A stretch of 55,199 bases of DNA from CAZSXS01 sp964611385. Lineage in GTDB: Bacteria; Bacillota; Clostridia; Lachnospirales; CAYPQA01. Below, one piece after another: positions 1 to 7,437 of the stretch. Each line of letters begins with the position of its first letter. Positions within the stretch are counted from its first letter, which is position 1. The stretch lies in assembly GCA_964611385.1 (NCBI GenBank), contig CAZSXS010000012.1, positions 1-55,199 on the forward strand, read 5' to 3'. Under the pieces are notes generated by a model. That model did not search any database, was not told the origin of the DNA, and was given only the letters and a program-made list of their open reading frames with translations. The position numbers and the translations under genes were made by a program.

Positions 1-75
1 TTCCCTCCCCCATGCCCCCTCCCATCCCTTTTCAAAAAGCCGGACGTAGAATTGAAGTTAAGATTTCGCAGAAAT
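1..75 (+). repeat. Family-1 repeat, copy A (3' part, cut by window edge)
   Basis: The sequence carries the family box TTTTCAAAAAGCCGGAC at about 29-45, preceded by a C-rich arm and followed by a degenerate right end (GATTTCGCAGAAAT, compare CCCACGGAAATTTT in better copies). The left half lies outside the window. It is recognised by comparison with the copies at 13104, 18125, 45733 and 53641. Confidence 0.6.
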
Positions 76-187
76 ATAGGGAGGCTACAGCATCATGGTT
101 AAATTTACAAGAGTCTGAGTCTTCCACTATAAAGAGGAAGTGCGAATTGGAGTCCGAGTTCTTTCTAAAGTTTGGGTTAACCCAAAA

Positions 188-231
188 ACGCAAAAAAAAG
201 TAGGCTATTGAAAAGCCTGTTTTTTTTGCGT
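188..231. terminator. Bidirectional terminator-like hairpin
   Basis: ACGCAAAAAAAA and TTTTTTTTGCGT flank an inner AGGCT/AGCCT stem, giving a long A/T-rich hairpin with U-runs on either strand. What it terminates on the plus strand lies before the window or is the repeat itself. Confidence 0.5.
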
Positions 232-310
232 CAAAAAAGGTAAGAACCAGTGCGCTGATCTACTTAAGCATATGTAAGGATATTCAGCATAAGGTTTTAA
301 AGCACAAAAA

Positions 311-336
311 GAACGGCGTATTTTCATACGCCGTTC
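311..336 (-). terminator. Intrinsic terminator of the HPr-like gene
   Basis: A perfect 10-bp stem (GAACGGCGTA/TACGCCGTTC) with a 6-nt loop is followed on the minus strand by TTTTTGTG. It sits about 80 nt after the HPr-like stop codon. Confidence 0.8.
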
Positions 337-415
337 AACAGGTTATCACTGCCTTTAGGGCTTGATAACCTTTATTTCTTTAGTTCAAAGGTATAAAGCA
401 AAAACATATACCCAA

Positions 416-649
416 TTAAGAAACGATGAAGTCCTTCAGTTGGTTGGCAAGCTTTTCAGCAATTGCACTGTCATGAATGTCAAGTCTTAAGGTTTTTCCC
501 AAGTCCAGACTAAAAATGCCCATGATTGACTTAGCGTCAACCACATAGCGATCGGAGGCAAGGTCAAAATCACCCTCGTAAGTAGAAATGACGTTTACAA
601 ATGTCTTTACTTTATCAATTGAATTTAAAGAAATATTAATAGAATTCAT
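416..649 (-). CDS. HPr-family protein lacking the active-site histidine (Crh-like)
   Basis: This 77-residue protein has the HPr fold pattern, including the conserved AKSIMGIFSLDLGK stretch around the regulatory serine (Ser41 here, Ser46 in HPr). Ungapped alignment back from that serine places Ser10 where HPr has the phosphorylated His15, and no histidine occurs nearby. It therefore should not act as a phosphoryl carrier from enzyme I. By analogy with Bacillus Crh it could be a Ser-phosphorylated partner of a carbon-catabolite regulator, which is inference. The start follows AAAGGGGGAATATT, and a textbook promoter lies just upstream. It is a single-gene unit with its own terminator. Confidence 0.85.
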   Translation of the reverse strand: MNSINISLNSIDKVKTFVNVISTYEGDFDLASDRYVVDAKSIMGIFSLDLGKTLRLDIHDSAIAEKLANQLKDFIVS

Positions 650-681
650 AATATTCCCCCTTTCTTTTATTTTATAGCCAT

Positions 682-710
682 ACTATATACGTTGTTTTCG
701 AAGATGTCAA
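682..710 (-). promoter_or_regulatory. Sigma-A type promoter of the HPr-like gene
   Basis: On the minus strand TTGACA is followed by a 17-nt spacer and TATAGT. The start codon is about 33 nt downstream of the -10 box. Confidence 0.8.
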
Positions 711-763
711 CAGTTTTTTCATGTCATTTGTGTTACCTATTTGCAGAAGAAAGGCTACTTCTG

Positions 764-1543
764 TCAAAACACTTCCAAGCGGACAATCAAGCGCTCTTTT
801 CGGCTTTTGCCTTCCAAGGCTAAGACCTTGAAACGCCCTTTTCCTCGACAGGTTACCACATCGCCTTCCTTTAAGGGCTTTGAATTATTGCTGCAAAGAG
901 CCCAGTTGATAAAGACCTTTTCGGCTGTAATCAAGTCTGTAGCATCTCCACGGGAAAGCTTAAAGGCAGAAGCCACAAAGGCATCCAAGCGGAGGGAAGA
1001 AAGCGTCACGGTTATTTCTTTGCGTTTGCTCTGGAACTCTTGGAACAATGCAAAAAACTCATCAAAATGCGCGCGAGTAATCTTAACCTTCGTGTTTGCG
1101 ATCTTTTCCAAGTTACACTCAATATAACTCGCTATGTCTGAATGCACAAACAGAAAGGCTAGGTCATTTTTACAAAAAATATCTCCGACTTTATCCCGAA
1201 CAAGACCAAGGGATAAAACGGAGCCAAGGTAATCGCGGTGCGTCAGTTCCCGTGAAAATTTCGCATTGTAAGTGATTTTAAGCAAGGCAATGGGAAAACT
1301 ATCGTCATCTAGTTCTCCGTCGCAGGAAAAGCCAAGCATTTGCCGCTCACAGCCTTCAAAGCCGCCAAAGGCTCTAGCGAAAATCCCCCGCTGCTGACTC
1401 AGCGTACTTAAAAACCGTGCCCCGCGAATTGGGTCAAAAAAATCTGTAAACGAAGGAAACCCTGTTTTCTGGCAGTGCTTTACTTGATCAAGCACTTTGG
1501 AAAACAAGGTTTTTTCGTCTTTATCCTCATAATTCATCATCAT
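764..1543 (-). CDS. ylmH: S4-domain RNA-binding protein YlmH
   Basis: At 259 residues it matches the usual YlmH length. The C-terminal third (from about residue 183) is an S4 RNA-binding domain, seen as RLDAFVASAFKLSR, DLITAEKVFINW and LKEGDVVTCRGKGRFKV. The N-terminal part is the YlmH-specific domain. YlmH family members bind ribosomal RNA, and the homologous cluster contains division genes. It is the last gene of the run ylmE-sepF-ylmG-ylmH on the minus strand. Three ATG codons stand in a row at the start. AGGAAG lies only 2 nt before the first, so the second or third (1540 or 1537) may be the real start. Confidence 0.9.
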   Translation of the reverse strand: MMMNYEDKDEKTLFSKVLDQVKHCQKTGFPSFTDFFDPIRGARFLSTLSQQRGIFARAFGGFEGCERQMLGFSCDGELDDDSFPIALLKITYNAKFSRELTHRDYLGSVLSLGLVRDKVGDIFCKNDLAFLFVHSDIASYIECNLEKIANTKVKITRAHFDEFFALFQEFQSKRKEITVTLSSLRLDAFVASAFKLSRGDATDLITAEKVFINWALCSNNSKPLKEGDVVTCRGKGRFKVLALEGKSRKERLIVRLEVF

Positions 1544-1548
1544 TCTTC

Positions 1549-1836
1549 CTATAGCAAAAAGGTTCGCACAATTTCGATTAAAACATATTGCACAACTTCA
1601 ATAAAAAAATAAGCAATGATAGGGGAAAAGTCGAGCATCATTCCGGGGCCGCCAAGGGGGGATTTGCGAATCATGTTTCGAATCGGAGCAAGAATAGGCT
1701 CAGTCAGCGAATACAAAAGCTGAATAAGCGGATTATTTCTGTTAATCGGAAACCATGAAAGTAAAATTCGAACAAAGATTAAAATATCAAGTAGTTTAGC
1801 AAAATAATAAATCGCACCAATTAAAAGAGGGGCCAT
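1549..1836 (-). CDS. ylmG: YggT/YlmG family membrane protein
   Basis: This 95-residue protein has two hydrophobic segments (about 3-22 and 65-90) and the YggT-family linker RILLSWFPINRNNPL with LTEPILAPIRNMI. Homologues next to sepF are linked to cell-envelope and division functions, but the molecular role is not established. The start at 1836 is chosen because GGAAAGGAGGAGAGT immediately precedes this ATG, whereas the in-frame ATG 12 codons upstream has no ribosome binding site. It lies 5 nt before ylmH and about 40 nt after sepF, so it is probably cotranscribed with both. Confidence 0.9.
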   Translation of the reverse strand: MAPLLIGAIYYFAKLLDILIFVRILLSWFPINRNNPLIQLLYSLTEPILAPIRNMIRKSPLGGPGMMLDFSPIIAYFFIEVVQYVLIEIVRTFLL

Positions 1837-1877
1837 ACTCTCCTCCTTTCCTGTTGATCTGCCCTCATGCAAGTCAT

Positions 1878-2375
1878 TTATTTTCCAAAGGGATTCGCCC
1901 AGGAGAAGATCAAGCCATTGGCTTTCAATTCTTCCTTGACTTCACCGCTGACATTTACATTTACAGGAGCCATGATAAAGATTTCGTTTGAAATCCGTTG
2001 AATGTCTGCGTCCAAGGCATAGGCTACGCCACCCAAAAAGTCAGCAATTCGCTGCGCATTGGAGCGATCTACCCCTTCAAGGTTAACAACGCAAGTTTTG
2101 TTTTCTCTTAAGCTGTTGCAAACGGAGGTAGCATCGGATACTACACTAGGAAATGAAATCACAACTTCCATTTGAACATTGTTTTTGAAGTTAACGATTT
2201 TTGAACTGGTAGTGCTGCCGCCACTTGGCTGATAATTCTTCTTATTATATGTAGGATTATAGCTGGGAGCGTTTACAACTTTTTCTTCTCGCTCCTCGAC
2301 TTCTACATATTCATAATCATCTTCCTCTTCAACGCCCAGCATGTAATTTCGTACCTTTTCCAGAATATTACCCAT
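1878..2375 (-). CDS. sepF: Cell division protein SepF
   Basis: SepF aligns and bundles FtsZ filaments at the septum and anchors them to the membrane. The 165-residue product has the usual layout: an amphipathic N-terminal helix (MGNILEKVRNYMLG), an acidic then Gly/Ser/Asn-rich linker (about 17-60), and a compact core domain from about 64 with VVNLEGVDRSNAQRIADFLGGV. Its start follows GGAGGTAAAGA and overlaps the end of ylmE by 8 nt, which suggests translational coupling. The position between ylmE and ylmG is the classic Firmicutes arrangement. Confidence 0.95.
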   Translation of the reverse strand: MGNILEKVRNYMLGVEEEDDYEYVEVEEREEKVVNAPSYNPTYNKKNYQPSGGSTTSSKIVNFKNNVQMEVVISFPSVVSDATSVCNSLRENKTCVVNLEGVDRSNAQRIADFLGGVAYALDADIQRISNEIFIMAPVNVNVSGEVKEELKANGLIFSWANPFGK

Positions 2376-3069
2376 TCTTTACCTCCTTGGTATTTCTGTC
2401 TCCGAAAATTTTTGTACCTATGCGAACAATTGTTGCGCCTTCTTCAATTGCTACTTCATAGTCATTACTCATACCCATAGAAAGCCTTTCCATTTTTTTA
2501 CTATACGGCAAAACCGCATTGATGTCAATAAGTTTCGCTCTCAAATCTTGAAAAATTTTCCTGTTTTTTTGTGGATTATCGACAAAGGGAGCGACTGTCA
2601 TCAAACCAGAAAGTTTCACATTTTCTAGTTCTTGAATAGTTAAAACCAACTCTTTCACCTTTTCGGGTAAGACTCCATACTTGCTTTCCTCCTTGGCAAC
2701 GTTGACTTCCACCAAAATTTCGACAACAATATTCTGTTTTTTTGCTTCTTTATTGATTTCTTGTGCCAGCTTGAAACTGTCAACAGAATGGATCAGTGTC
2801 ACTTTATCGACAATAAATTTGACCTTATTCGTCTGCAAATGGCCGATTAAGTGCCATTGCGCCTGATTGATCGACAGCTTCGTTAAGAGCTCCTGAACCC
2901 GGTTTTCACCCAGGTCTCGGACCCCCAGCTTTACCAATTCTTGAATCCTTTCTATGTCAATGGTTTTCGTTACCCCAATCAGAGTCAAATCTACCCGACT
3001 TCGGTTTGATTTGGCCAGGGCTTCGTCAATTCTCAAATTAATTTCCCTTAAATTTTCCTGAATACTCAT
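2368..3069 (-). CDS. ylmE: PLP homeostasis protein, YggS/YlmE family
   Basis: The 233-residue product matches the YggS/PROSC family of pyridoxal-phosphate-binding proteins, which fold like alanine-racemase barrels but have no known enzymatic activity. Visible signatures are LIGVTKT (PLP lysine region, about residue 35), GENRVQEL, WHLIGHLQTNK, LSMGMSNDYEVAIEEGAT and VRIGTKIFG. It is the first gene of the sepF cluster after the HlyD-like gene, from which 15 nt separate it. Overlap with sepF suggests coordinated translation. Confidence 0.93.
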   Translation of the reverse strand: MSIQENLREINLRIDEALAKSNRSRVDLTLIGVTKTIDIERIQELVKLGVRDLGENRVQELLTKLSINQAQWHLIGHLQTNKVKFIVDKVTLIHSVDSFKLAQEINKEAKKQNIVVEILVEVNVAKEESKYGVLPEKVKELVLTIQELENVKLSGLMTVAPFVDNPQKNRKIFQDLRAKLIDINAVLPYSKKMERLSMGMSNDYEVAIEEGATIVRIGTKIFGDRNTKEVKNG

Positions 3070-3084
3070 TTTATCTTTCTCCTA

Positions 3085-4683
3085 TTAATATATCTTTGCG
3101 CCGTCCTGAATTAGCCTTGCATCGGAGATGATTTTGTCACCCAGCTGTATGCTCTTGTTCAAAGCAGGATTTAGCAGAATATAGCCATTACTCTCGTAAT
3201 CGTTCTCGCTTACAGTGATCTTTTTAAAATCCGCATATCCGTAATTCGAAAACAAAATTCCCTTTGTGGTTTCAACTTCTGACAATACATATTCCTTGGT
3301 ATTGTTTTCAAATTCTACACAGGTATCGTTAAGCTTTAAATTGAAATCCATGCTGGCATAGGTGTATAGATCATCACTACCCATGTGGATGATTTGTACC
3401 TTTTCCACGCCTTCTGTTGTCTTTTTTAGAACGGTGTTCTCTTTGCTTACTAGGTGGGCGGGGATTTTAAGGAGCGTTTTGTCTACAATGGCGGATTTCG
3501 GAATTTTATAGCCCCAATGACTTCCTTCCTCCGTCTTAAAACGGATGCTTCTCATATCTATATAATCAATCATATTTTTTGTGGATCGTAGAAGAACATA
3601 ACTCTCATGGCCTGCGGGTACAATTTTATGTATGGTAACTTCAATGGGATGGAAGGCCGAGTTTTTGTCAATGTAGATCGTTTTTCGCTGATTTTCCTTG
3701 AGCCTGCCTGCCATGTCATTATCAATATAAGAGGCAATGTACCATTCGTTTGAATGGATGATTTTAAACATGGGCACTTCCGCTTTAATGCTTTTGTCTA
3801 AGGTTAGCTTTTGTCCTGTGGCTGACATGTGCGTTTGTTCCTTGGTCAGATTCAAGATCTTGTCAAAGGTCAAGGCCTCCTCCAGTCCATCCAGTACATA
3901 GGAAACAAGCCCACTTTCTTCCGATTTAAATATGGCTGTACTGTTTGAGATTTTATCCAAATAAACAGACCTGCTGTCGGAATAACTCTTAAGACTACCT
4001 TTGTTGTCGGACAAAAGTAAACGGTTGCGGAAATCAACGGATTGCTCCAGTTTCGACTCGAAACTATATAAACTCTCAAAGTTTTGCCCAGAAAACCGAA
4101 AAACATTCTCATCCACAAGCTCTTTAATTTGCTTATTGGCCCTTTTGACATCCTCATAAACGATGGAGATTTCACTTCGCATTTTTTGTGTATTTAAAAT
4201 GTTTTTGTTGATGGAATCCAGTTCCGATTCCAGCTTTGCTACGCTGTTCTTGTCACTGATCGTACAAATAACCTCACCAGGCTTTACTCGAGTCAAGTCA
4301 TTGACCATAAAGCTGAGCAAGCCTTCTGTATTGCTTCTATAAATACGCTCATCCCGGACTGCGATCCCATCATATATTTTTGCGTCATCTATTTTTCCAT
4401 ATTGTATAGTTGATAGGGGTGTTTTGGGCTTATTAAAGAATAATATGACCGAATTGGTGATATACGCAAGAACAAAAATAAAAAGTAGAAAAATCACAAC
4501 CCGATCCGAATAGCTGCGTCTGCGCTTTTTTGCCTCAGGCTTGGCTTGTGGTCTGGCTTGTTGTTTGGGTGCTTGCAGTCTAGCTTCTAGTTGTCTGTTT
4601 TCCTGCTGCCTGGCTGGCAGCTTTTTGTCTGGTGCTTGCCCAGGCGACTGCTGCTTAGGGTTACTTTGTCTTTTGTTTTGCAT
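3085..4683 (-). CDS. HlyD-like membrane-fusion protein at the sepF cluster
   Basis: A 532-residue protein with a positively charged low-complexity tail (about 1-55, rich in Q, K, A, P and R), one membrane segment (about 57-77, VVIFLLFIFVLAYITNSVILFF) and a large extracellular part. That part has a biotinyl-lipoyl-like hairpin (ISDKNSVAKLESELDSINKN) followed by beta-rich modules, as in HlyD-family adaptor proteins. It has no associated ABC transporter here. Clostridia often carry a gene of this kind at the position of ylmD beside ylmE and sepF, so a role in envelope or division is plausible but not shown. The start is supported by AAGGGGTGAATT. Confidence 0.75.
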   Translation of the reverse strand: MQNKRQSNPKQQSPGQAPDKKLPARQQENRQLEARLQAPKQQARPQAKPEAKKRRRSYSDRVVIFLLFIFVLAYITNSVILFFNKPKTPLSTIQYGKIDDAKIYDGIAVRDERIYRSNTEGLLSFMVNDLTRVKPGEVICTISDKNSVAKLESELDSINKNILNTQKMRSEISIVYEDVKRANKQIKELVDENVFRFSGQNFESLYSFESKLEQSVDFRNRLLLSDNKGSLKSYSDSRSVYLDKISNSTAIFKSEESGLVSYVLDGLEEALTFDKILNLTKEQTHMSATGQKLTLDKSIKAEVPMFKIIHSNEWYIASYIDNDMAGRLKENQRKTIYIDKNSAFHPIEVTIHKIVPAGHESYVLLRSTKNMIDYIDMRSIRFKTEEGSHWGYKIPKSAIVDKTLLKIPAHLVSKENTVLKKTTEGVEKVQIIHMGSDDLYTYASMDFNLKLNDTCVEFENNTKEYVLSEVETTKGILFSNYGYADFKKITVSENDYESNGYILLNPALNKSIQLGDKIISDARLIQDGAKIY

Positions 4684-4712
4684 AATTCACCCCTTGTACG
4701 AATATGATCAAT

Positions 4713-4823
4713 TATACTCAGTCTAAGCATTTTCTAAGCTGCCTTCATTCAGCCTTGATCTATTCTATTGTTTTGTGTGTTGGCTTTGCAAAGCGAAACG
4801 GTACTGAGAAAACAGTACTGAGT
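4713..4823 (+). repeat. Family-2 repeat, copy a
   Basis: It starts with TATACTCAGTC, carries the internal TTCTATTGTTTTG and GGCTTTGCAAAGC boxes, and ends with ACTGAG. The end is doubled (GTACTGAG at 4801 and AGTACTGAGTA at 4814). It fills the divergent interval between the HlyD-like gene and ylbJ, so it overlaps any ylbJ promoter. Confidence 0.65.
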
Positions 4824-4869
4824 AATCAAACGAAATACGGTGCGGTCAATGCCGCAGATGGAGGTTTTT

Positions 4870-6075
4870 TTGAAGCTGATTATACCATTGCTGGTAGCTG
4901 TTTTCAATCTTTTTTTGCTTCTATTTCCCAACGAAACCATCTCTGCTGCCAAGGAAGGCATCCTTCTTTGGGCCAATAATGTCCTCCCCTCCCTGCTCCC
5001 TTTTATTATCGGGACAAACATTTTAGTTTCGACAGGTTTTGTTTCTTTTATCGGCGGCTTGCTGGAACCCATCATGGAACCTCTGTTTAACGTGCCGGGC
5101 GTCGGTGGCTTTGCCTTCATCACGGGTATAACTTCCGGCTATCCCATGGGTGCAAAGGTAACGGCTTCCCTGAAAGAAAAAGAGCTGGTCTCCTCGGTGG
5201 AGGCGCAAAGACTGTTGAGCTTTGTCAACAACTCCGGCCCATTGTTCGTGGTGGGCGCCGTGGGTGCGGGGATGTTTGCCAATAGTGCCGTGGGTTATTT
5301 CCTGTTGGCGGTTCATTATGTGGCGGCCATCCTAAACGGCTTGCTCTTTCGTTTTTATAAGCGAGGCGGTCAAGTATATAAAAAAGGTAAAAAAAAATAC
5401 CCCCGTGCGAAATTTTCAGCGCCAGAGGCAAGCTTTGGAGAGAGCTTTGCACAGAGCGTTAAAAATTCCGTGGAAAGTATTTTACTCATTGGAGGATATA
5501 TCACGCTGTTTTGCGTGATTTCAAAAATCCTGGAGCTTTCGAACATTTTTACATATCTTTGTCTGCTACTGGAGCGATTGTCTGTATTTGTGAACGAAGA
5601 TCTCTTTACAGGTCTGAGTGTGGGACTCTTTGAGATTACCAACGGCATCAAAAAGCTGACCCTCTCCGGCAGCCTTCGAGCACAGGTGATCTTGGCTTCC
5701 TTTGTCCTGTCCTTTGGTGGACTCTCCATTCATGCCCAGGCGCTTGGCTTTCTAAGCAAGTCTAACATTCAGGTAGGAGTCTACTTTCTTTCAAAGTTCA
5801 TCCATGGCCTGCTAAGTTTTTTACTTAGCTTCCTGCTGTATCCGGCCTTTGAGTCCCTGGTGGGCAGCGAAAAGCTAAGTGGACGCATTGGCGAAAACCC
5901 CGCCCTCTATGAATCCCTGCCAGCCTTTCTGGTTCAAAAGCAAGGCTTCATGAATAACTTTCTTTCGTCCACAGCTTGGTTCATGCTGACCTTCCTTGGT
6001 GTCTGCCTTTTTGCGATAGGGATCTCGTTTTTGAAGCGAGGGAACGCAAAAAAGCCCTCACGTCGTTGGCTATAG
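4870..6075 (+). CDS. ylbJ: Sporulation integral membrane protein YlbJ
   Basis: About 401 residues with at least eight hydrophobic segments and the nucleoside-transporter/FeoB gate-like motifs SLLPFIIGTNILV, GYPMGAKV, LSFVNNSGPLFVVGAVG and SFGGLSIHAQALGFL. In Bacillus, YlbJ is needed for spore cortex formation under sigma-E control. A TTG start at 4870 is preferred because TGGAGG ends 5 nt before it. The upstream in-frame GTG (4840) and ATG codons lack spaced ribosome binding sites. The 3' end overlaps the convergent SDR gene by 6 nt. Confidence 0.9.
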   Translation: MKLIIPLLVAVFNLFLLLFPNETISAAKEGILLWANNVLPSLLPFIIGTNILVSTGFVSFIGGLLEPIMEPLFNVPGVGGFAFITGITSGYPMGAKVTASLKEKELVSSVEAQRLLSFVNNSGPLFVVGAVGAGMFANSAVGYFLLAVHYVAAILNGLLFRFYKRGGQVYKKGKKKYPRAKFSAPEASFGESFAQSVKNSVESILLIGGYITLFCVISKILELSNIFTYLCLLLERLSVFVNEDLFTGLSVGLFEITNGIKKLTLSGSLRAQVILASFVLSFGGLSIHAQALGFLSKSNIQVGVYFLSKFIHGLLSFLLSFLLYPAFESLVGSEKLSGRIGENPALYESLPAFLVQKQGFMNNFLSSTAWFMLTFLGVCLFAIGISFLKRGNAKKPSRRWL

Positions 6076-6813
6076 TCCCCCTGATGCTCGTATGATTTGC
6101 CCCGTTATATAAGACGCTTGCTCCGAAGCCAGGAAAAAAACCAAGTCTGCGATTTGTTCCGGCGTACCAAAGTTGCCTAAGGGAATGCTCTCCTCAAGGG
6201 CGGCTTTTTCCTCTGATGATAGGAAAGCGTTCATGCCCGTTTCGATCACCCCACAAGAAACGGCATTCACCCGGATCTGGCTGGGCGCAAGTTCCTTAGC
6301 CAAAGCTTGTGTAAAAGCATTCATTGCGCCCTTACTGGCAGAGTAAACCGCTTCACAAGACGCGCCATCCTCACCCCAAATGGAGGAGATATTGATGATC
6401 TGCCCGGATTGTTTCCGTATCATATCCGGCGTTGCCAGGTGACAGCAGTTAAAGACAGAGTATAGGTTGGTCTGTATGAGCTTTTCCCAGTCTTGGGGCT
6501 TCATCTCATGAAAGAGGCCAAGGTAAGAAATTCCAGCATTATTAATCAAAATCTCCACCGACCCAAGGCTGTCTTGAATACGCCGAAAAAGAGCCTCAGA
6601 CTGTTCGTAAGATGACAAATCGGCCTGCATAGCGAAAAGCGAAGCTGAATTCTGCACACAAAGAAGCTCATTCAAGGTGTTGTCAAGAGCTTCTTTGTTT
6701 TTTCCATTGATGATCACCTGAAAATGCTCCGCATCTTGCAGAAAACGCTTGGCAATGGCCTTTCCAATTCCACGGGAGGAGCCAGTCACAAGAACCGTTT
6801 GTTTCTCTTTCAT
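6070..6813 (-). CDS. Short-chain dehydrogenase/reductase (FabG-like)
   Basis: This 247-residue protein is a classical SDR. It has the Rossmann motif TGSSRGIGKA (about 11-20), NNAG (about 90), the catalytic Ser in NISSIW, the YSASKGA pair of Tyr and Lys, and a C-terminal ITGQIIRASGGL typical of FabG-type enzymes. It should be an NADP(H)-dependent oxidoreductase; the substrate is unknown. The start codon overlaps the stop of the flavodoxin gene (ATGA), so both are one transcription unit. The pairing with a flavodoxin could indicate shared redox metabolism, which is inference. Confidence 0.88.
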   Translation of the reverse strand: MKEKQTVLVTGSSRGIGKAIAKRFLQDAEHFQVIINGKNKEALDNTLNELLCVQNSASLFAMQADLSSYEQSEALFRRIQDSLGSVEILINNAGISYLGLFHEMKPQDWEKLIQTNLYSVFNCCHLATPDMIRKQSGQIINISSIWGEDGASCEAVYSASKGAMNAFTQALAKELAPSQIRVNAVSCGVIETGMNAFLSSEEKAALEESIPLGNFGTPEQIADLVFFLASEQASYITGQIIRASGGL

Positions 6814-7325
6814 TTTAAACTCTTCAATAGAGGATTGATATATTCACGTCTACTCCAGTCCGCTGGTCTTTCATAAGCGTCTAGCAACTCCTGAATGGTT
6901 TGGTTTTCCTTCTGCTTTTTAATAAACTGTTTAAAGCCAAGCATCATCAGCTTGTCGGAGAGGTTCAGCTTCTTGAAATTAAATCCGCCCCTATAAATAT
7001 AGAAGTTAATTTCATTTCGGTAGCTATCAAAATTTCTTTTAATCACAGTCTCCCTTACTTGCTCGTCATTGGCACCAGAGCCAACAGCAAAAACGATGAT
7101 CTTTTTACCTTTTAGATTTTTGATATTCTTTGTAATTAAGCTGATACCATTAATACTGGAGGCGTAAAGGCCGCCGCCAAAGATGACGGTATCATACTCA
7201 CTCAACTTCTTTTGATCAAAATCCTTGGCGGTAAACAAATCGGCTTTCAGGGCGTCCGAAAGCCAACGGGCATACTTTTGCGTACTGCCATACTTGGATT
7301 TGTAAATCACTACTGTTTTTGCCAT
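6810..7325 (-). CDS. Flavodoxin-domain protein
   Basis: 171 residues with the flavodoxin FMN phosphate loop YKSKYGSTQKYARWL at the N-terminus and the second loop GGGLYASSINGI. The family includes flavodoxins and HemG-like menaquinol-dependent protoporphyrinogen oxidases. The length and the C-terminal basic helix (FKQFIKKQKENQ) fit the latter group, but no heme genes are adjacent. It is the first gene of a two-gene operon with the SDR. The start follows GAAAGGATGAAATT. Confidence 0.85.
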   Translation of the reverse strand: MAKTVVIYKSKYGSTQKYARWLSDALKADLFTAKDFDQKKLSEYDTVIFGGGLYASSINGISLITKNIKNLKGKKIIVFAVGSGANDEQVRETVIKRNFDSYRNEINFYIYRGGFNFKKLNLSDKLMMLGFKQFIKKQKENQTIQELLDAYERPADWSRREYINPLLKSLK

Positions 7326-7378
7326 AATTTCATCCTTTCTTTTAGACAGTTTATTCTATTCTTCTCTATGGTTTACAG

Positions 7379-7406
7379 ATTATAACATAAACAACACAAA
7401 ATGCAA
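7379..7406 (-). promoter_or_regulatory. Promoter of the flavodoxin-SDR operon
   Basis: On the minus strand TTGCAT, 16 nt, then TATAAT. The flavodoxin start codon is about 54 nt downstream. Confidence 0.65.
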
Positions 7407-7412
7407 ATTTTT

Positions 7413-7437
7413 TTCTAAAACCGTGGGGAGGAAGGTT
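7413..7437 (+). repeat. Family-1 repeat, left-end fragment (copy I)
   Basis: TTTCTAAAACCGTGGGGAGGAAGG matches the left terminal repeat of copies E and G and then stops abruptly at the 3' end of the histidine-kinase gene. Confidence 0.55.

Larger units (their letters stand above)
76..415. other. Intergenic region without a convincing gene
   Basis: Apart from two terminator-like hairpins (188-231 and 311-336) this stretch shows no gene with a ribosome binding site. A third short inverted repeat, GGTTATCA (341-348) with TGATAACC (363-370), lies between the HPr-like gene and its terminator. A plus-strand reading frame ending at 203 starts inside repeat copy A and runs into the first hairpin, so it is not called as a gene. 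Confidence 0.5.

Noticed and set aside
12..203. 63-codon plus-strand reading frame at the window start
   Set aside because: It begins inside repeat copy A, has no ribosome binding site and runs into a terminator hairpin.
4840..4869. Earlier GTG/ATG starts for ylbJ
   Set aside because: They add residues outside the usual family start and lack a spaced ribosome binding site. TGGAGG points to the TTG at 4870.
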